Below are positions 37,601 through 54,000 of a stretch of 64,000 bases of DNA, piece by piece. Every line of letters begins with the position of its first letter. The stretch's first letter is position 1. The DNA is taken from contig OZ017796.1 in the NCBI GenBank assembly GCA_963969395.1, positions 20,338,501 to 20,402,500 on the forward strand. The letters are read 5' to 3'. The notes below the pieces were generated by a model. The model did no database searches. It was not told where the DNA came from and worked only from the letters and a program-made list of their open reading frames with translations. Source of the DNA: Pseudoscleropodium purum. Its lineage: Eukaryota; Streptophyta; Bryopsida; Hypnales; Brachytheciaceae. The translations under genes were made by a program, and so were the position numbers.

Positions 37601-40600
37601 TGTAAACTTGGGTTGTGTTTGCATTCATTTGTTATTCAAAATTTGAATGCTTGGCCTTTAGGGATTAAATAAGATGCTCCATACTTTCACATTGCTAATC
37701 CAAATGAAATTAATAAAAAAATTTCATAGAGAGTGAAGTATAATCTATGAAAAATAATGTTTTAAAATTAAATTTTAGTTTCTTTTAATTACCCAAGCTC
37801 AATTCTTTTTTGGCTAGGAGGCATCATTTTTTTTATTGTGGGCACCAATTGAAATTAAAATTTTATTTTTCGATGACAAATGTGTTTTCTATCTTTAAGA
37901 AAATATTAAAAAATCACGCCAAAAATTGAGATCACATGAACCTATAAAAACTTTTCTTTGTTCCCTAAAGAGATGATGGAAATTTAGGAGTTAAACATGC
38001 AAGTGGCTTTTTGTAATAATACATCTAACTTCTTGAATTGTCCTAATGAACTTTATAAGACCTTGAGGGTCTCTTGAAAGAATCTAAGGACATGTTATTA
38101 ATATATATTGAAGTAGTCTATAAACATTAAACAATATGCACTTTCAATTATAACTTGCCTTTTCTACCTTTGATACTTAACTATAGTCCTACAGTTGTAA
38201 ATACAACCACTTATCTAAAGTCCATGTCAATACTATGTGTTGCTTTGTCTTTATATATAATTATGCTAATATCTTATTTTGTTCCATCTCTATATTTTTC
38301 ATACAAAATAGAGTATGAAATTCATAACTTAAAACAAATTAAGCCACATTCATTGCAATTTTTATACTTGGCTTTGTTTCATCTTCCTCATTTAGTCACA
38401 AGATGGGTTAGAAAGAATTTTCATTCTTTAAGAAGGCTTGAAATTGAATTTGAATTTGAATTTAAAAAATTCCAACTAATTAAGTGGCCTATATTTTACT
38501 TTGTTTCATATGCAACTTCAAAATTGAACAAACTCATGATCAACTACAAAACCCCAATTGTAACTATCTTTCATTCTATGCTTCACCATTTGAATTGATT
38601 AAATTGAATTTACAATAATTTGATCAATCACGGTGAGGCATATGCAATTGATTATTGAATACACAAATCATTCTATGTCAAAAGAAAATGTAAATATATG
38701 ATGTATAGACTTAAAATTAAAAGATATCTTTAGTGTAAAGGCAACAAAGTTAAGGGGTGAATGTCACAAATTTGCTATTGTATGTATGAACATCATTGAA
38801 TTCATTTGATATTTGAAAATTTTAGAACTAAGACAATGTCATACCTTGTTTCAATGCTAATGAATGTAATTTAAAATAAAATCATGTAACTACCATCAAC
38901 AAATGATTTCAGTATTATTTTAGATTTTATACGATGGCTCTGTACCTATCAATTATTAAATGTAATTCAATATTAAAACTATTGATAATTAATGGGTAAA
39001 GACTTTTGTAATGCAAATGTGAAAGCATCCCTAAAACTATAATTACAATCTAAATCTTCTTAACTTATATATACGTATTGGATATTTTTTTATTCAACAC
39101 AATGTTGCTCTTTTGCTAAAAAAATCATAAATCTAATAAGTTTAAATATGTGCAACAATTAAAAGGACAACAATGGGCTTTCTACCATGCATAATTAATT
39201 TGTTCACAATTTACTAGAACATGGATAATAAATTCATAGTGTTAACTTTCAATTTAGTAATTTTTATTTGATCCCCCCTTGATTTTGAGCATTAATATAA
39301 TTGACAACATTTCATCCATGAGATAGACAATTTCTCCACGTGCTTTTAATATTCATCCATGAACACATATGTTACAAGAATTTTTACATTGAAATATTAA
39401 AAAACTTTATTGTACCTTATGTTGGTCATTAGTTTCAAAATATGTAACTAAATTTTCCTAAACTATGCGATGAAGTAGATGACCCAAAGTATTCAATAAA
39501 TGACTTAGAATATTGTTGAAATAGAGAATGTTCTTATTCATCCAATAATTGAATCACTTTCAATTAACTATGTTGGTGATAGACTTGGTTATTGAGACAG
39601 TCAGTGTTGTCTTTTGGGGATTAAATTGTAAACTTAGAGTCTATAATTATTATCCTTGAAACATTACTGAGGTCAAAAATGAATTTTGGGTGACTTTCTT
39701 TTATCACTATAAGATGGAAAACTTTAGTTTTGCACACAACTTTTATTTGGTGGAGTGTATTGGAAATACATTTATAAAACAAATTTTGGGATATTTCTTC
39801 ATAGTGATAATTATTTTTCACTTTTCTACATAAGAAGATTCTCAATTCACAAATTGCCATGCAAATTATTTGACAATTTATGGCTCCTTATTATGTACTT
39901 GAATTTGAGCAATAAAAATAGTCATTTTTTAATTTGAGCAATAAAATAATAATTTCTGAATTTGATTCCAATGAATGAAATGATATTTATCACACCTCGT
40001 TTCTAGTCATATTTGAAAATTCAAAAATTCCTAAAATTCAACATTTATTTCATTCTAAACATTTGGCCTATAATCTTGGTTCTTCTCATTTTCTTAGTTT
40101 AAACGATACAATAACTTCAAGTACACCATAATGTTTTTGATTTTCTACATTACAATATGCATTTATGAAGAATTTTTTTTAAAAATTGAGCAAAATTTGT
40201 ATTTGATATGAATTATTTTTTCTTTCATTGAAAAAATTGTGGTAATCATTTTGCAAACAAAACTAAAATGTCTATAGTGTAAATCCTCAATGACTAAAAA
40301 TACATTCAATCATATACTCTCTTAAATTTTCAATGGTAGATTCTATATAGGATGAAACAAATCTCAATATTTTGTAAACTAGAGACTTGTAAAGTAACAA
40401 GTTGACATACTTGTTGCATTTTTTAATTTTCAAATTGTCAATGCATAAAGTATTTAAAATTTTCTTTAAAAAATTTAGTCTAATAGAAAAGGGAGGAAAC
40501 ATAACTTTTTTACAATGGAAGAAATAGTAGGGACGAAAAAAACCCATTTTTTAAGGCATTTATAGTCTTTGCTTTTGACCGAAAAGTTTTTTGTTTTGTT

Positions 40601-41990
40601 TTGTTTTGTTTTAAATTTAAAAATATAACGTTCAATTTGGTGTGATTAAAAATACAATAAGAATACCAAAATAATTAGAATAATTCCAAATTTTTTTAAG
40701 ATGTTCTAAACAATATGCTAATAATATCCATTATTAAATTTCAAAAATTGATGCCTATATCATTTTTTAATTTTATAGGATCCAATTTGTTTGGTTTGAG
40801 CTTTCTATTATTTACATAGTTCTGTTTGAAAATGTATGCAAAATTAAAAGAATTTTTTGTTTGTCATTTAAAAAATGAAAAATACTACATTTGCCTTAGA
40901 TTCTAATACAATTTTTTGGGTGCGTGTAAAAAATCATTATTTATCTTTTTATAATCCACCCCACCCCACCCTAATTAAAGTTGCATTTTTTGCCTATAAA
41001 GTTGATCATTCAAAATTGTTATAATCTAAAAATTCAACGGTGAATATTTTCTACAATTAATTCTATGCACACTAGACAAAGTAATCTTTACCTTTGTAAG
41101 GTTAAAATTAAAAATTTCAAGCACATCTAGGCCATGTACAAAAAAGTATTAAAGGGAGACGAAAACCTCCATTGCTTGAAGGGTTAAAGAAGACAAATGA
41201 TCACATCTTTGAAAAATTAATATACATTTGTTAAATGGGAGTATACAAAGTGAAGGTATAAAGCAATGAAGGACATTAAAGCTTATTAGTCATAAGGTAC
41301 CCCTTAGGCCCTTAGTGCTCCAATGTCCAAAATATGGACAATGAGCAAAGAGGCTTTGGAGGCTTTTTGAATATGAAACTTTTCATTTGTCAAACTAATG
41401 CTTGACTTAAAAAACTAGATCATGTATGATGAATTTGAGGTAAATTATATATATTTATAGAAATACAAGAAAAAATGTGCAAAAATTCAAGGAAGTGATC
41501 ATACACTAAAAAATTAGAGGTAAGACTTGTTGTAATATATTACAAATTATGTCAAATGGAAATAAAATCTATACACCACAATCATAATATTATATTGCCA
41601 ACCAATGGTTCTTCCCATGTTGGGAGATATTTGCCTCCCTAGATGTATGTGAGGGACTTATTAGTTAAGGCAAGGATTAGGGTTGGTTAAAGAACCATTT
41701 AAGGGCAATTTTTTTCATTGTAAGGGCCCCCTTTTCAACGATGCAAAAGAGACTCTTGAGAGCATCTACAATCTTACATCCAAAATTGGCCATTGCAATG
41801 GTACATGCTATGCAATTCCCCTTTTTTGTTTCACTTCCCAACACTGGCGCTTCAACCCAACCACAATATTTGAATCCCTAAATCACCTAATGTTTCCTAT
41901 TTATCTATTCTTTCTACTCCTTCATTGGTTGAAGATGATATGGACTAGATACTGCTCGAGAGTTGAGAGGCTTCAAAGTATTATAGGACA
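34612..41990. other. AT-rich intergenic repeat DNA
   Basis: Over 7 kb without a credible gene. Open stretches such as 35965-36258 and 38155-38598 are A/T-driven and lack coding signals. Contains a third copy of the dispersed repeat at 37610-37990, a TTAGGGGTTAA motif at 35049-35059 and a (TTTTG)n tract at about 40585-40611. Confidence 0.6.
37610..37990. repeat. dispersed AT-rich repeat, copy 3 (3' half)
   Basis: Aligns with the second half of copies 1 and 2: CTAATCCAAATGAAAT, TATAATCTATGAAAAA, GGGCACCAATTGAAAT, and GAGATCACATGAACCT followed by GATGATGGAAATTTAGGAG. It begins at a CTTTAGGGATTAAAT motif and ends at TTTAGGAGTTAAAC, about 320 bp later. Confidence 0.65.
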
Positions 41991-42144
41991 TAATGCCAAA
42001 TCTAATAGTTCATCACAAATGTCTAAATGTGTACTTTTCCAAATCTAAGGGGGTAAAAAGAAGGTTGTGTCATGAGTTGTAACGCTTTTCTAACTACCTA
42101 ATCAAATGATGACAAATCTTTTTTGAAAATTGGACTTAGCATTA
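41991..42144. mobile_element. small TIR element (TAATGCCAA family), copy 2, 154 bp
   Basis: Starts TAATGCCAAATCTAAT and ends with the inverse of TAATGCTAAGTCCAAT. It lies in the opposite orientation to copy 1 (33450-33602), which is one base shorter. Confidence 0.75.
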
Positions 42145-42657
42145 TGGTTGGTTTTGATAGCCCACATGCAAGACACAATATAAGGGAGGCAACCCATTTC
42201 TAACCACTTAAATAATTTGTACAAGTATTTGCAAGGAGGGGTTCTTCAATGCAAAAAAATTCTAATGTACAAAAATAGAGTTCAAAAGTTTTCCATGATT
42301 TTTCAGATTTTCATTTCTCAAAATATAGTTACTATGAATTTTTAGGTGAAGATTTTGTTTAACCCATGCCGATCATAAAGACCTTATTCCCTATTTCCAA
42401 CCAAAGGTTAGTTGCAATATTGAGAATCTTGTAGCCCATCATAATGCACCACAATTGTACTATAATTGATCACTATTCATCTCTTCTTGTATAGAAATAA
42501 AGCAACTTAAGTTAAAGTTACATTGCTAGAATGGGGAATTGATTAGGAATGGGTTGCCTCCCATAACATTAGAAGATTTTTTTTGGCATTAGAAGCTTGC
42601 AGGTTTCCCAACCCTAAAAACACTTAAAATGTTAAAAATGTAGACAACAATGCAATC

Positions 42658-42684
42658 TGACGTGGCCAAGACCGTGCCACGTCA
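42658..42684. repeat. inverted repeat with G-box-like arms
   Basis: TGACGTGGC and GCCACGTCA form perfect 9-bp arms around a 9-nt spacer. The arms contain ACGT cores that plant bZIP factors can bind. No gene lies next to it, so a regulatory role is unsupported. Confidence 0.4.
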
Positions 42685-43408
42685 TTTCTAAAAAAAATTA
42701 AATTTTTTTCAACTTTTTTTTTTGCATTTTAAGAATTTCAATTCATTTAGTTAATTGTTCTTTTTATGAATTTATTTGCTTGACAGTTGGCCGTTCCATT
42801 TGCTGCGGGGAACAAGCTCCAAATCGACTTTCAATACCCTCAAATCTCCCCTAAGAGCATTGCCACCCTTGCCCTAGACCTAGTTCTGGGCTGGTGTATG
42901 ATGAGCCCAGACTAATTTCGTTCCTCCATGGGAACTCCTTGTCTCTCCCTATCACCCCGTCCATGGAGAAAAATGTAGGTTGGTCGCCAACCTTCAAAGC
43001 CCATTCACTAGTTCTACCTAAATTATTTTTGTCATAAGATTCTTGTTTTTTTCTTGATTTTTGCTTTTCAATTGATTGCCTATTGTAGACACTATTAATT
43101 GTTTCACTATTTACTACTTGGTACCCTTAGTACTAATGATTGCTTGGCACAATTGCATTTGGTTGAAGCTTGGTCGTGGCTAGGAACTCTTTTGGAATTT
43201 TTTTTTATCAAATGAAATTGAATTTCATTGTCAATAACAAGTTTTGTTTTCAATTTAGGTTAAAAAAACCTAAAACCTAAAACAAACAAAAAAGAATTGT
43301 GATTCCCTCTTCAATTAACAACTTTTAAAACAATATGAGGGGATGTTTAGGATTTAGGATGAAAGTCCTAAAAACATAAGAATGAAATTAAAATTAAAGT
43401 TTTCAATT

Positions 43409-43690
43409 ACAACCTTGACTTATTTAAATCTATAACCTTGAAAATATAAAGGTGTGTCTTGGAATCAATGGTTCAACAATTCACACCTTATATTTTTAAA
43501 GATTTTACAACCTTGACTTGTTTAAATCTATAACCTTTAAAATATGAAGGTGTGTTTTGGAACCAAGGGTTCAACAGCTCACACCTTATATTCTTAAAGA
43601 TTTTACAACCTTGACTTGTTTAAATCTATAACCTTTAAAATATGAAGGCATGTTTTGGAACCAAGGGTTATATTTTTCAAGATTTTAGAG
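43409..43690. repeat. 98-bp tandem repeat, three units
   Basis: Units start at 43409, 43507 and 43605 with ACAACCTTGACTTGTTTAAA and contain AAATATGAAGGTGTGTTTTG. The third is truncated. Units 2 and 3 are nearly identical, unit 1 is more diverged. Lies inside the PIF-like element. Confidence 0.9.
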
Positions 43691-43886
43691 TGAAAGTCTT
43701 AAACAAAAGATAATAAAATAATACATATATATAAATTTAAGATTATATAACTATATAAAATTAAAAATAAAGATCCTATAAATATTAATAAATATATGTA
43801 TATGTAGTAGATATATATAATGTATTAGATATTTATAGAAAATTAAAAATAAAGACCTTATAAATATTAATAAGTATATGTACATG

Positions 43887-43888
<2 letters not shown>

Positions 43889-43970
<82 letters not shown>
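43889..43970. repeat. (GT)41 microsatellite
   Basis: An uninterrupted 82-bp GT run. It sits in the middle copy of a 70-80-bp repeat (CCTATAAATATTAATAAATA) found at about 43775, 43857 and 44010, so it expanded within one unit of that array. Confidence 0.97.
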
Positions 43971-43973
<3 letters not shown>

Positions 43974-44349
43974 TTATTAGATATTTATAAAAAATAAAGA
44001 ATAAAAAATCCTATAAATATTAATAAATATATGTATATGTAATAGTTGTATGTAATGTAAAAGATAAAGTTTTTATTTTTAATCCCTTTGTAATATATTC
44101 ATGTGGGCCATGGCAAGCAATCAACAGTGCCAACAATATCCAACAATCAATAGTGTCAGAAAACTAATTGCATAACTAGAAGTCGAGAAGAAGTAAAAGA
44201 CAATTGACAATTTGAGTGGAGGCTTGAGGGCGGATCCATGGGTATGGCTGGGGGAGTAGAGCAGTGCGAGCCTCTTTTACACTTCTGGAGCCCGCCATAA
44301 AGGTGTTTTTCTGTGCCACTTTTTCAGGGCAAGAGTGGAGATGCTCTAA

Positions 44350-45235
44350 TGATAGAAAAAGTGCCATACTAGCATGTGGGACTGTGGGAGGGAGAAATTG
44401 CAGAGGCCTCCAACTGATTGCTGAGCCTCTTGGAGGCTGCACTGTCTGGGTCGACATTAGTTCTGCGCAGTCCTCCGTCCAAGTATCTGCAGTTCCAGAC
44501 TTCCAGTGACCACTTATATTATTACCATGTGCGCATTGAGAATGCTCTGACCCCTTGGGAAGCTTGAACAATGAGAATGATGAGTCAGTTTCTGACCACA
44601 AAACAGATATGGAAAAAGTGTTGGTCTGTCTCTAGCCACGTAAGGTAAGTTACAAGGGAACTTATAGTTCAATACTTGTTTAATAATAAAGTAATGTAGA
44701 TGGTCCAGTCATTAGAGAAACGTAGCATCGACGAGGCAAGGGGAGAGAATAAAGCATTAAAGTCACGAGCAGGCCGTAATTCCCGATCCCCGTGGCAAGA
44801 TGGCCAGTTGCAATTCAAAAGAGCTGCGACAGTGGATCAGCCGGGGTCACTGTCGTCGATCTCCTATAGTCCTCCTTCATCGTGTGGACGAAACCGCCAC
44901 CTGCAGATACGATTCGACGTTACTATGTTTCAAAATTCAAATCACATCCACAACAGTATTAATAACTGAAGTTACAGTATCTTATTATTATGTACAGTAC
45001 AGTACAGCACAATCAGTTACTGCATCTCCAGCAGTGCTGGACTGCTGGTTCAAGATTTTTTAACTTATTAGTAATTGATCGCTCCTGGAGTCCTGGACCG
45101 GACCACTTGGCTTCCTACTGCTACTGCTGACTGTAGTTGTATTGAAGGGATCTCTGTGTACAGTAAGGTACTGTAGAACTTACCAAGACTCGAATCAACT
45201 CATCAACCATGTTAATTGCATAGCCCCTGACGGTC
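44350..45235. other. spacer downstream of the GH9 gene
   Basis: Moderate GC, with repeated CAGTAC motifs near 44995-45010 and 45160-45180. No coherent coding frame on either strand. Confidence 0.45.
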
Positions 45236-45461
45236 GGCCAGGGAGGATTGACTCCCTCGCTCGTCCCCCAAAGTCATTTTAGGAGTGTATGTAAAAAAAC
45301 GACCCCTATTTCGTGCCCAAATTAGTTTACCCTCTAATTTGGGGTCTCTGATTGCAGATATGATGAATTCAGAAATTTGCAAATTATCATGCATGGCACA
45401 TATATAAAAAATTTCAGCGTTTTCCCTCGAGGACGAGCGAGAGGGTCAGTTCACCCCGGCC
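45236..45461. mobile_element. Mutator-like MITE, 226 bp
   Basis: Arms starting GGCCAGGGAGGATTGA and (inverted) GGCCGGGGTGAACTGA agree at 25 of 31 positions and end in CTCGCTCGTCC. A 10-bp direct repeat CCCCTGACGG flanks the element (45224-45233 and 45462-45471), in the 9-11 bp range of Mutator-type duplications. The left copy is offset by two bases (TC) from the arm, a small imperfection. Confidence 0.75.
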
Positions 45462-45471
45462 CCCCTGACGG

Positions 45472-46187
45472 ATTGTTCTCATCCGGACTTCCGGAGTCTT
45501 TATTGTACAGTACAGGAACAAGCTGGCACACTGTACGTTTTGCACATGGAATGGTTAACAATGCCATCTCTCCACGGCTTATCTTGAATTGAATTTCCTC
45601 CTGATTGTTTAATTTTCGGCAAGTACTATTTACCCACTTACCCTCTTGAAGCTCATGCAATATTAATATCAATTTGGAACTCTCAAAATTGTTGCACAAT
45701 TATTAACAATTTGGAATTCTCAGAGGATACATGTGCTTACAAGAACTGTTGCAACACTGTGCCAATCTATAATATTGCATGAGCTCAAGAGGGAACGGTG
45801 GGTTGCCAAAAATTAAAGAGTGAGCAAGAAATTCAAGACAAGTCGTGGAGTCTTGCACTGTCATCTGTGTATGCTCAATGTAATGAAATTTACAGAGTTT
45901 AGTTTCAAAACTAGCATGTCTTTGGATGAGGAGGATTGGAGCCTTTGCAAATTTGAAGTCCGAAAGAAATTGGCCGTTAAGAATTTGATACCAGGAGATT
46001 TTGATACAGAGAGGATGCAACCAGTGCCCTTGGACCCCCGTCTTCTTCTACAGAGGAGGCAAATTACTGGGGCAGCTCTGAAAACTTCCCAAACGTAATT
46101 CAGCATCATGCAAATTGGAAATTTTTTTTGCAGTGTTTACAAGGTATAATTTAAAATATCTTTCGTCCTCTGGCCCTACTGAAAATC
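45472..46187 (-). other. 3' region of the GH9 gene
   Basis: Immediately downstream of the endoglucanase stop; probably its 3' untranslated region. No further exon found. Confidence 0.4.
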
Positions 46188-49764
<3,577 letters not shown>

Positions 49765-49892
49765 TTATCTTTCGGCAAATACCCAAAGCACGGACATTCA
49801 ACTCTCTGCACTTGAAATGTAAGAGAAATGGTTCAGAAAGGAGAAGGGCATATCTATGAGGAATTCGAGCAATTTTTAGTGCTCATGATCAG

Positions 49893-49899
49893 ATTTATA
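49893..49899 (-). promoter_or_regulatory. TATA box of the GH9 gene
   Basis: TATAAAT on the minus strand lies about 170 bp upstream of the ATG at 49725. That predicts a leader of about 140 nt. Confidence 0.45.
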
Positions 49900-50882
49900 C
49901 ATCTCCAACGGTGGACCGATGATCAAGACGTAACGATACAACTCGACATCTTCGTTTCCCACCGCTGGATTTCCGATTCATTCTAGTTGCGTGCTTGAAG
50001 CAAACCAATTCTGACGCTAATTTCACACCCTTTGCGTGGCTCAGTGGAGTAATCTTGGAATGTACTCCGTAAAACACAAAGAGGAAGGCCTGGATTTCAG
50101 ATGAGTGATCTATTTCACGCAACTTAACCACGAAGACATTCCACAGTTTTCATATGAAAGACACTTGGACGAGTCTTCATGCTTCTGAACTCGCTTCTAG
50201 CTCATCATCTCTCTTGAGAGTATACCTTTCGCAAGGATCTTCAAACCCAGATAGGCACTTGCAAAATCATTGAATGTGTATGATGTTAAACCATTAATAA
50301 GTCATGCTTGTCAAATTCTTACTCTACGTGGACATGATTCAGCATTCTGATTTCAAGCTGTTGTCGCGATTGCTATTAGTCGCAAAATTCGTAACAAAAT
50401 TCAACTAGCACATTGGTCTGTACTAGCACATGAAGGAGAAATCTGCAATGAAAACAAGTATGATGGTACCATCTTAAGCTGTAATCTGAGGCTAATAAAT
50501 ATGTTAATTCATATGTGAATACGAAGAAGTTCTGGCAGTTCGAACTTTTCTCAGGAGGAATATGAAAGACCGGCCTTAGCAAGCGTTTCGGCCAGGCTCA
50601 ACTCATGCGTTAGATCTTCCAGGGTTGACTGCAACTCATCTCCTAACCACAAATCTCGATTCACCCAGGGCATTCAATTCGCGTAAACTTGAAGCTGAGG
50701 TTCCATGGTTAAATCAATATGTGGATCGTCAATATAATTTGGTTAAACTGGCGCTAATCTGGTCTCCAAAAATTATGACCTTCATTTGCACAAAGTTCAA
50801 AAAACATTACGAGGACTCATAGATATACATAGATGTACGTTTCAGGCCGTGCGCTTTGAAAATCTGAAAAGTGACAACGTCG
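49900..50882. other. distal upstream region of the GH9 gene
   Basis: Gene-like base composition but no coherent frame. Probable promoter territory. Confidence 0.4.
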
Positions 50883-51008
50883 TGGAATTCCGCCATCTTA
50901 ACGAAATTACCGTTCTATGCCTCCTTGTCAACTGTAGGATTAGTTACAGATGATGTTGAGCCGGACAAGTGCCCGGGACGGATATTTCGTTAAAACGGCG
51001 GTATTCCA
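50883..51008. mobile_element. short hairpin element, 126 bp
   Basis: Left arm 50883-50912 (TGGAATTCCGCC, then TTAACGAAAT) and right arm 50979-51008 are inverted copies agreeing at 25 of 30 positions. It looks like a very short MITE or a fold-back. No target-site duplication was identified. A related single arm sits at 28852-28880. Confidence 0.55.
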
Positions 51009-54000
51009 TTAAAATGGCATGAAAGGGGATAAGGAAGGAAGGAAAGATTACACTAGGGTGAGGATACACCTACACAAATGGTGATTTGGGTTTGTTCAGA
51101 ATAGAATTGGTACATGTAAGTTATAACCTTGATATGGCATGAAGCATTGCCATGTATGACCTCATATTAAAAGAGATTTCAAGCAAGGGGAAGGCCTTTT
51201 TTTCTTGTTGTGAACCAACAATACATTATCAGATTTATTGTAAAATGAAAAATTAATTAAAATTTAAAAATAAATAATTATTTCTAAATATATATGTAAT
51301 TAATATTTATTATTATTCTCTAACAAGACAATCGCTTTGCCACTTCAAGTTGAGTCATCATGGCCAAATTTCCATTGTTTAAGAATCTAGGAGAACTCCT
51401 AGCTATATGGAGAAGGTGAAGTACATTTAATGATACAACATCCAATGTAAATTTGACCTTTCTAAGATGTAATTCACTAGAAAGAGCCTATATTTTTTTG
51501 GATTTTCTCATGTCTAAGTTGACGAATTTTTTTGAACATCTAATGTAACAAGTTGTGTTTTATGTCAACAATTATATCCACTGCAACATCTTCATATTAC
51601 AATGAATGTAATTGCTGACATAAAAATATGGCTTATTACATTAAAAGTTTAGAAAAATCCATCAATTTAGACTCATGTTTCTTCTAGTGATTGTATAAGC
51701 TAAAGTTATGAAGTTTAGGAGTGTTGGTTTCAAGAAAATTGCTAAAATCACCTTCATATCTAGGAAGCTCAAAGACTAACTAAAGGTCCATTTCTCACTA
51801 TGGTGGAAGATTCAGAGGCCATGAGTATCCACCAATCACATTGAATCATTGAAGTTCTTTGACTACATTTTCTTTTAAAAACACTCTAAAAATTATCATT
51901 TCCTGTACAAGTTTTAAATTTAAAATAAAAAATACTTTTGAAGACACATAACCATAGGATCTAGTAGTAAGTAAGTTTGAGAATACGTGAAAAAAAAAAA
52001 AAAAAAATTCACCATGTAGATTGTAAGATAATAGCATTGAAATTGACCAAAATCTTTTTTTGGGCTTGCAAAGATTTGGGTAGCTACACTTTACAACATC
52101 AAATTTGTATGAAAAAGTGTCCAAATGGATGGTGCTTCTTTGGATTAGTTCTTCAAGCCAAGTTGGCTACATGCTTAAAATTGTTTTGATCATTTGGAAT
52201 TGTACAATATATAGGAAAAAAATTATAAATAGAAAGAAGTAGAGAATGATTTGAAATACTAACTTATTAATAAAGATAGTTGCAAGAAAGGGCGGTATTA
52301 GTTTTTGCCTCACTTTGAGTTGTAGAGTTTACTTTGACCATAACATTTGGAGAATGAAGCTAATGTACTTGAATTTTTTTTTATTGAAGATGACGAAGTT
52401 GTTCATAAAGAGAATTTTTAATTTTCAAAAATTAAAAAAAAAAATTTTCAATTTAGCTAATTTGTCATACTTTGTGATTTAGGGTTTTTTTAGTATCATA
52501 GGGTAACCATAATTTATGATGTAGAGCCTAAATTTTAGTGGAATATTTCCACACTAGAGAGGCATGTACCCATTAAAAAGAACTTAAGAAAACATTATTT
52601 TATGTCATCCATATGCATGCAAATAGGTATCCCTTGCGTGCACACTTCTAATCAGTGAAGATGGTTTTGGCTTCGTTTTTTTGATGAAATCTAATTACCA
52701 TCAAGTCTTCACAAATTGCCAATTTTTAATTTTTTTTGTTCATGATTTTTTATTTATTATTAATTTATATGTCATTGTATTTATTTTCTGTGACAATTTG
52801 AGTTATTTTCAAACAGTATTATTTTAGTACTTATAAGTACTTAAAATATTCAAAACGGTACTTTCAGTCGTCAATTTTTTTGATCAACATCTAAGATTGT
52901 TCTATTTTGTAGTACTCATAGTACTCATAGTACTTATAATACTAAATATAGAAACTATAGTTTTGACAAAACGCTACAAAAAATGGATGGCCTTTCTTGC
53001 AACCACCCTTAAGAATTTAGTTATGGAATTAAGAACTACCAATTCCAACGGTTGTAACGGTGTAATAAACAATCTACACCAAATTATTTTATTTTATCTC
53101 AAAAATATTGAAAATTGGGTTAAATAAAGGACTTTGAACTCTATTTTAGAGTAGTGAATTGATAATTGCCTGCAAACTAAAACTCCCCATAAGTTTCATT
53201 TCATTAATCAAAATGGATTGATTCAAAGGTTTCAATGTATATATCAATTTAGAGAACCAATTTCAAATTTTTGTTTTTGAACAAAGTGATTTTTTCCTAT
53301 TTGCCCAAGTTGAGAAACAAACTACATATCATATAATAAATTTTTAATCATGTGGTTAAAAGTTATAAAAATTGTGGAGCCTTAAAAATATTCCTCATCC
53401 CCATGTTGTGTGAAAATTTCAAAGAAAAATAAATAAAAACTCCATTTGTAGTCAACTACTCAAATTTCTACGTTGCCAAAAAATGCAGCTTTGTCTTCTA
53501 CTCCTTTAGGGGTTAAAGAAACCAAGAATTCAGCCTCTTGACCCTTTACACTAGAAGACATAAGGTTGTCACCCTCAAAATTGCCTAAAAAGCAAGAAAA
53601 ATGACCACAAAAGGATGGACTCTCAAAGGAAGATTGAAGACCCAAACTATGGTTGAGGGTCCATCAAGTATGCCTATTTATTACCTATTTCTTTGGACTC
53701 TCATTAGAGTGTGGCCACTCAATCCCATGGCTTCTCAACTTGGACAACCATAGTGTAAAGTGGCCCTAAAGTATTTGAAAGTTTTATAATTGATAACTTT
53801 AGCATTTTAGCTTGTAAGATATAGAAAAGTTGTTGAAAAATAGAATTGAATGTGTGCAAATATGAAAATTAAGAAGAATGCAAAACAAAAAGAACTGTCT
53901 TTTGAATGTTGAACCAATATAGACTATTATAGTCCTTATTTCAATTGATTCTTTTGAAATTCCTATAATTTAAAATATATCCAAGTTGTAGAACATGGAA

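Larger units (their letters stand above)
42855..44346. mobile_element. PIF/Harbinger-like non-autonomous element, 1492 bp, carrying tandem repeats
   Basis: The left end GAGCATTGCCACCCTTGCCC and the inverted right end GAGCATCTCCACTCTTGCCC match at 17 of 20 positions. TAA flanks both sides (42852-42854 and 44347-44349). The ends belong to the same family as the 411-bp element at 32826-33236. The interior has no transposase frame. It holds three 98-bp repeats, a (GT)41 tract and a set of 70-80-bp repeats. The inverted ends and matching 3-bp flank support one element, but an accidental pairing of two elements is possible. Confidence 0.7.

Noticed and set aside
38155..38598. 147-codon AT-rich frame with hydrophobic stretches
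   Set aside because: Composition matches surrounding AT-rich DNA, with no domain or promoter; hydrophobic runs are expected from T-rich codons.
44176..44601. 141-codon minus-strand frame
   Set aside because: It crosses the right end of the PIF-like element at 44346, so it cannot be one conserved gene, and it has no recognisable motif.
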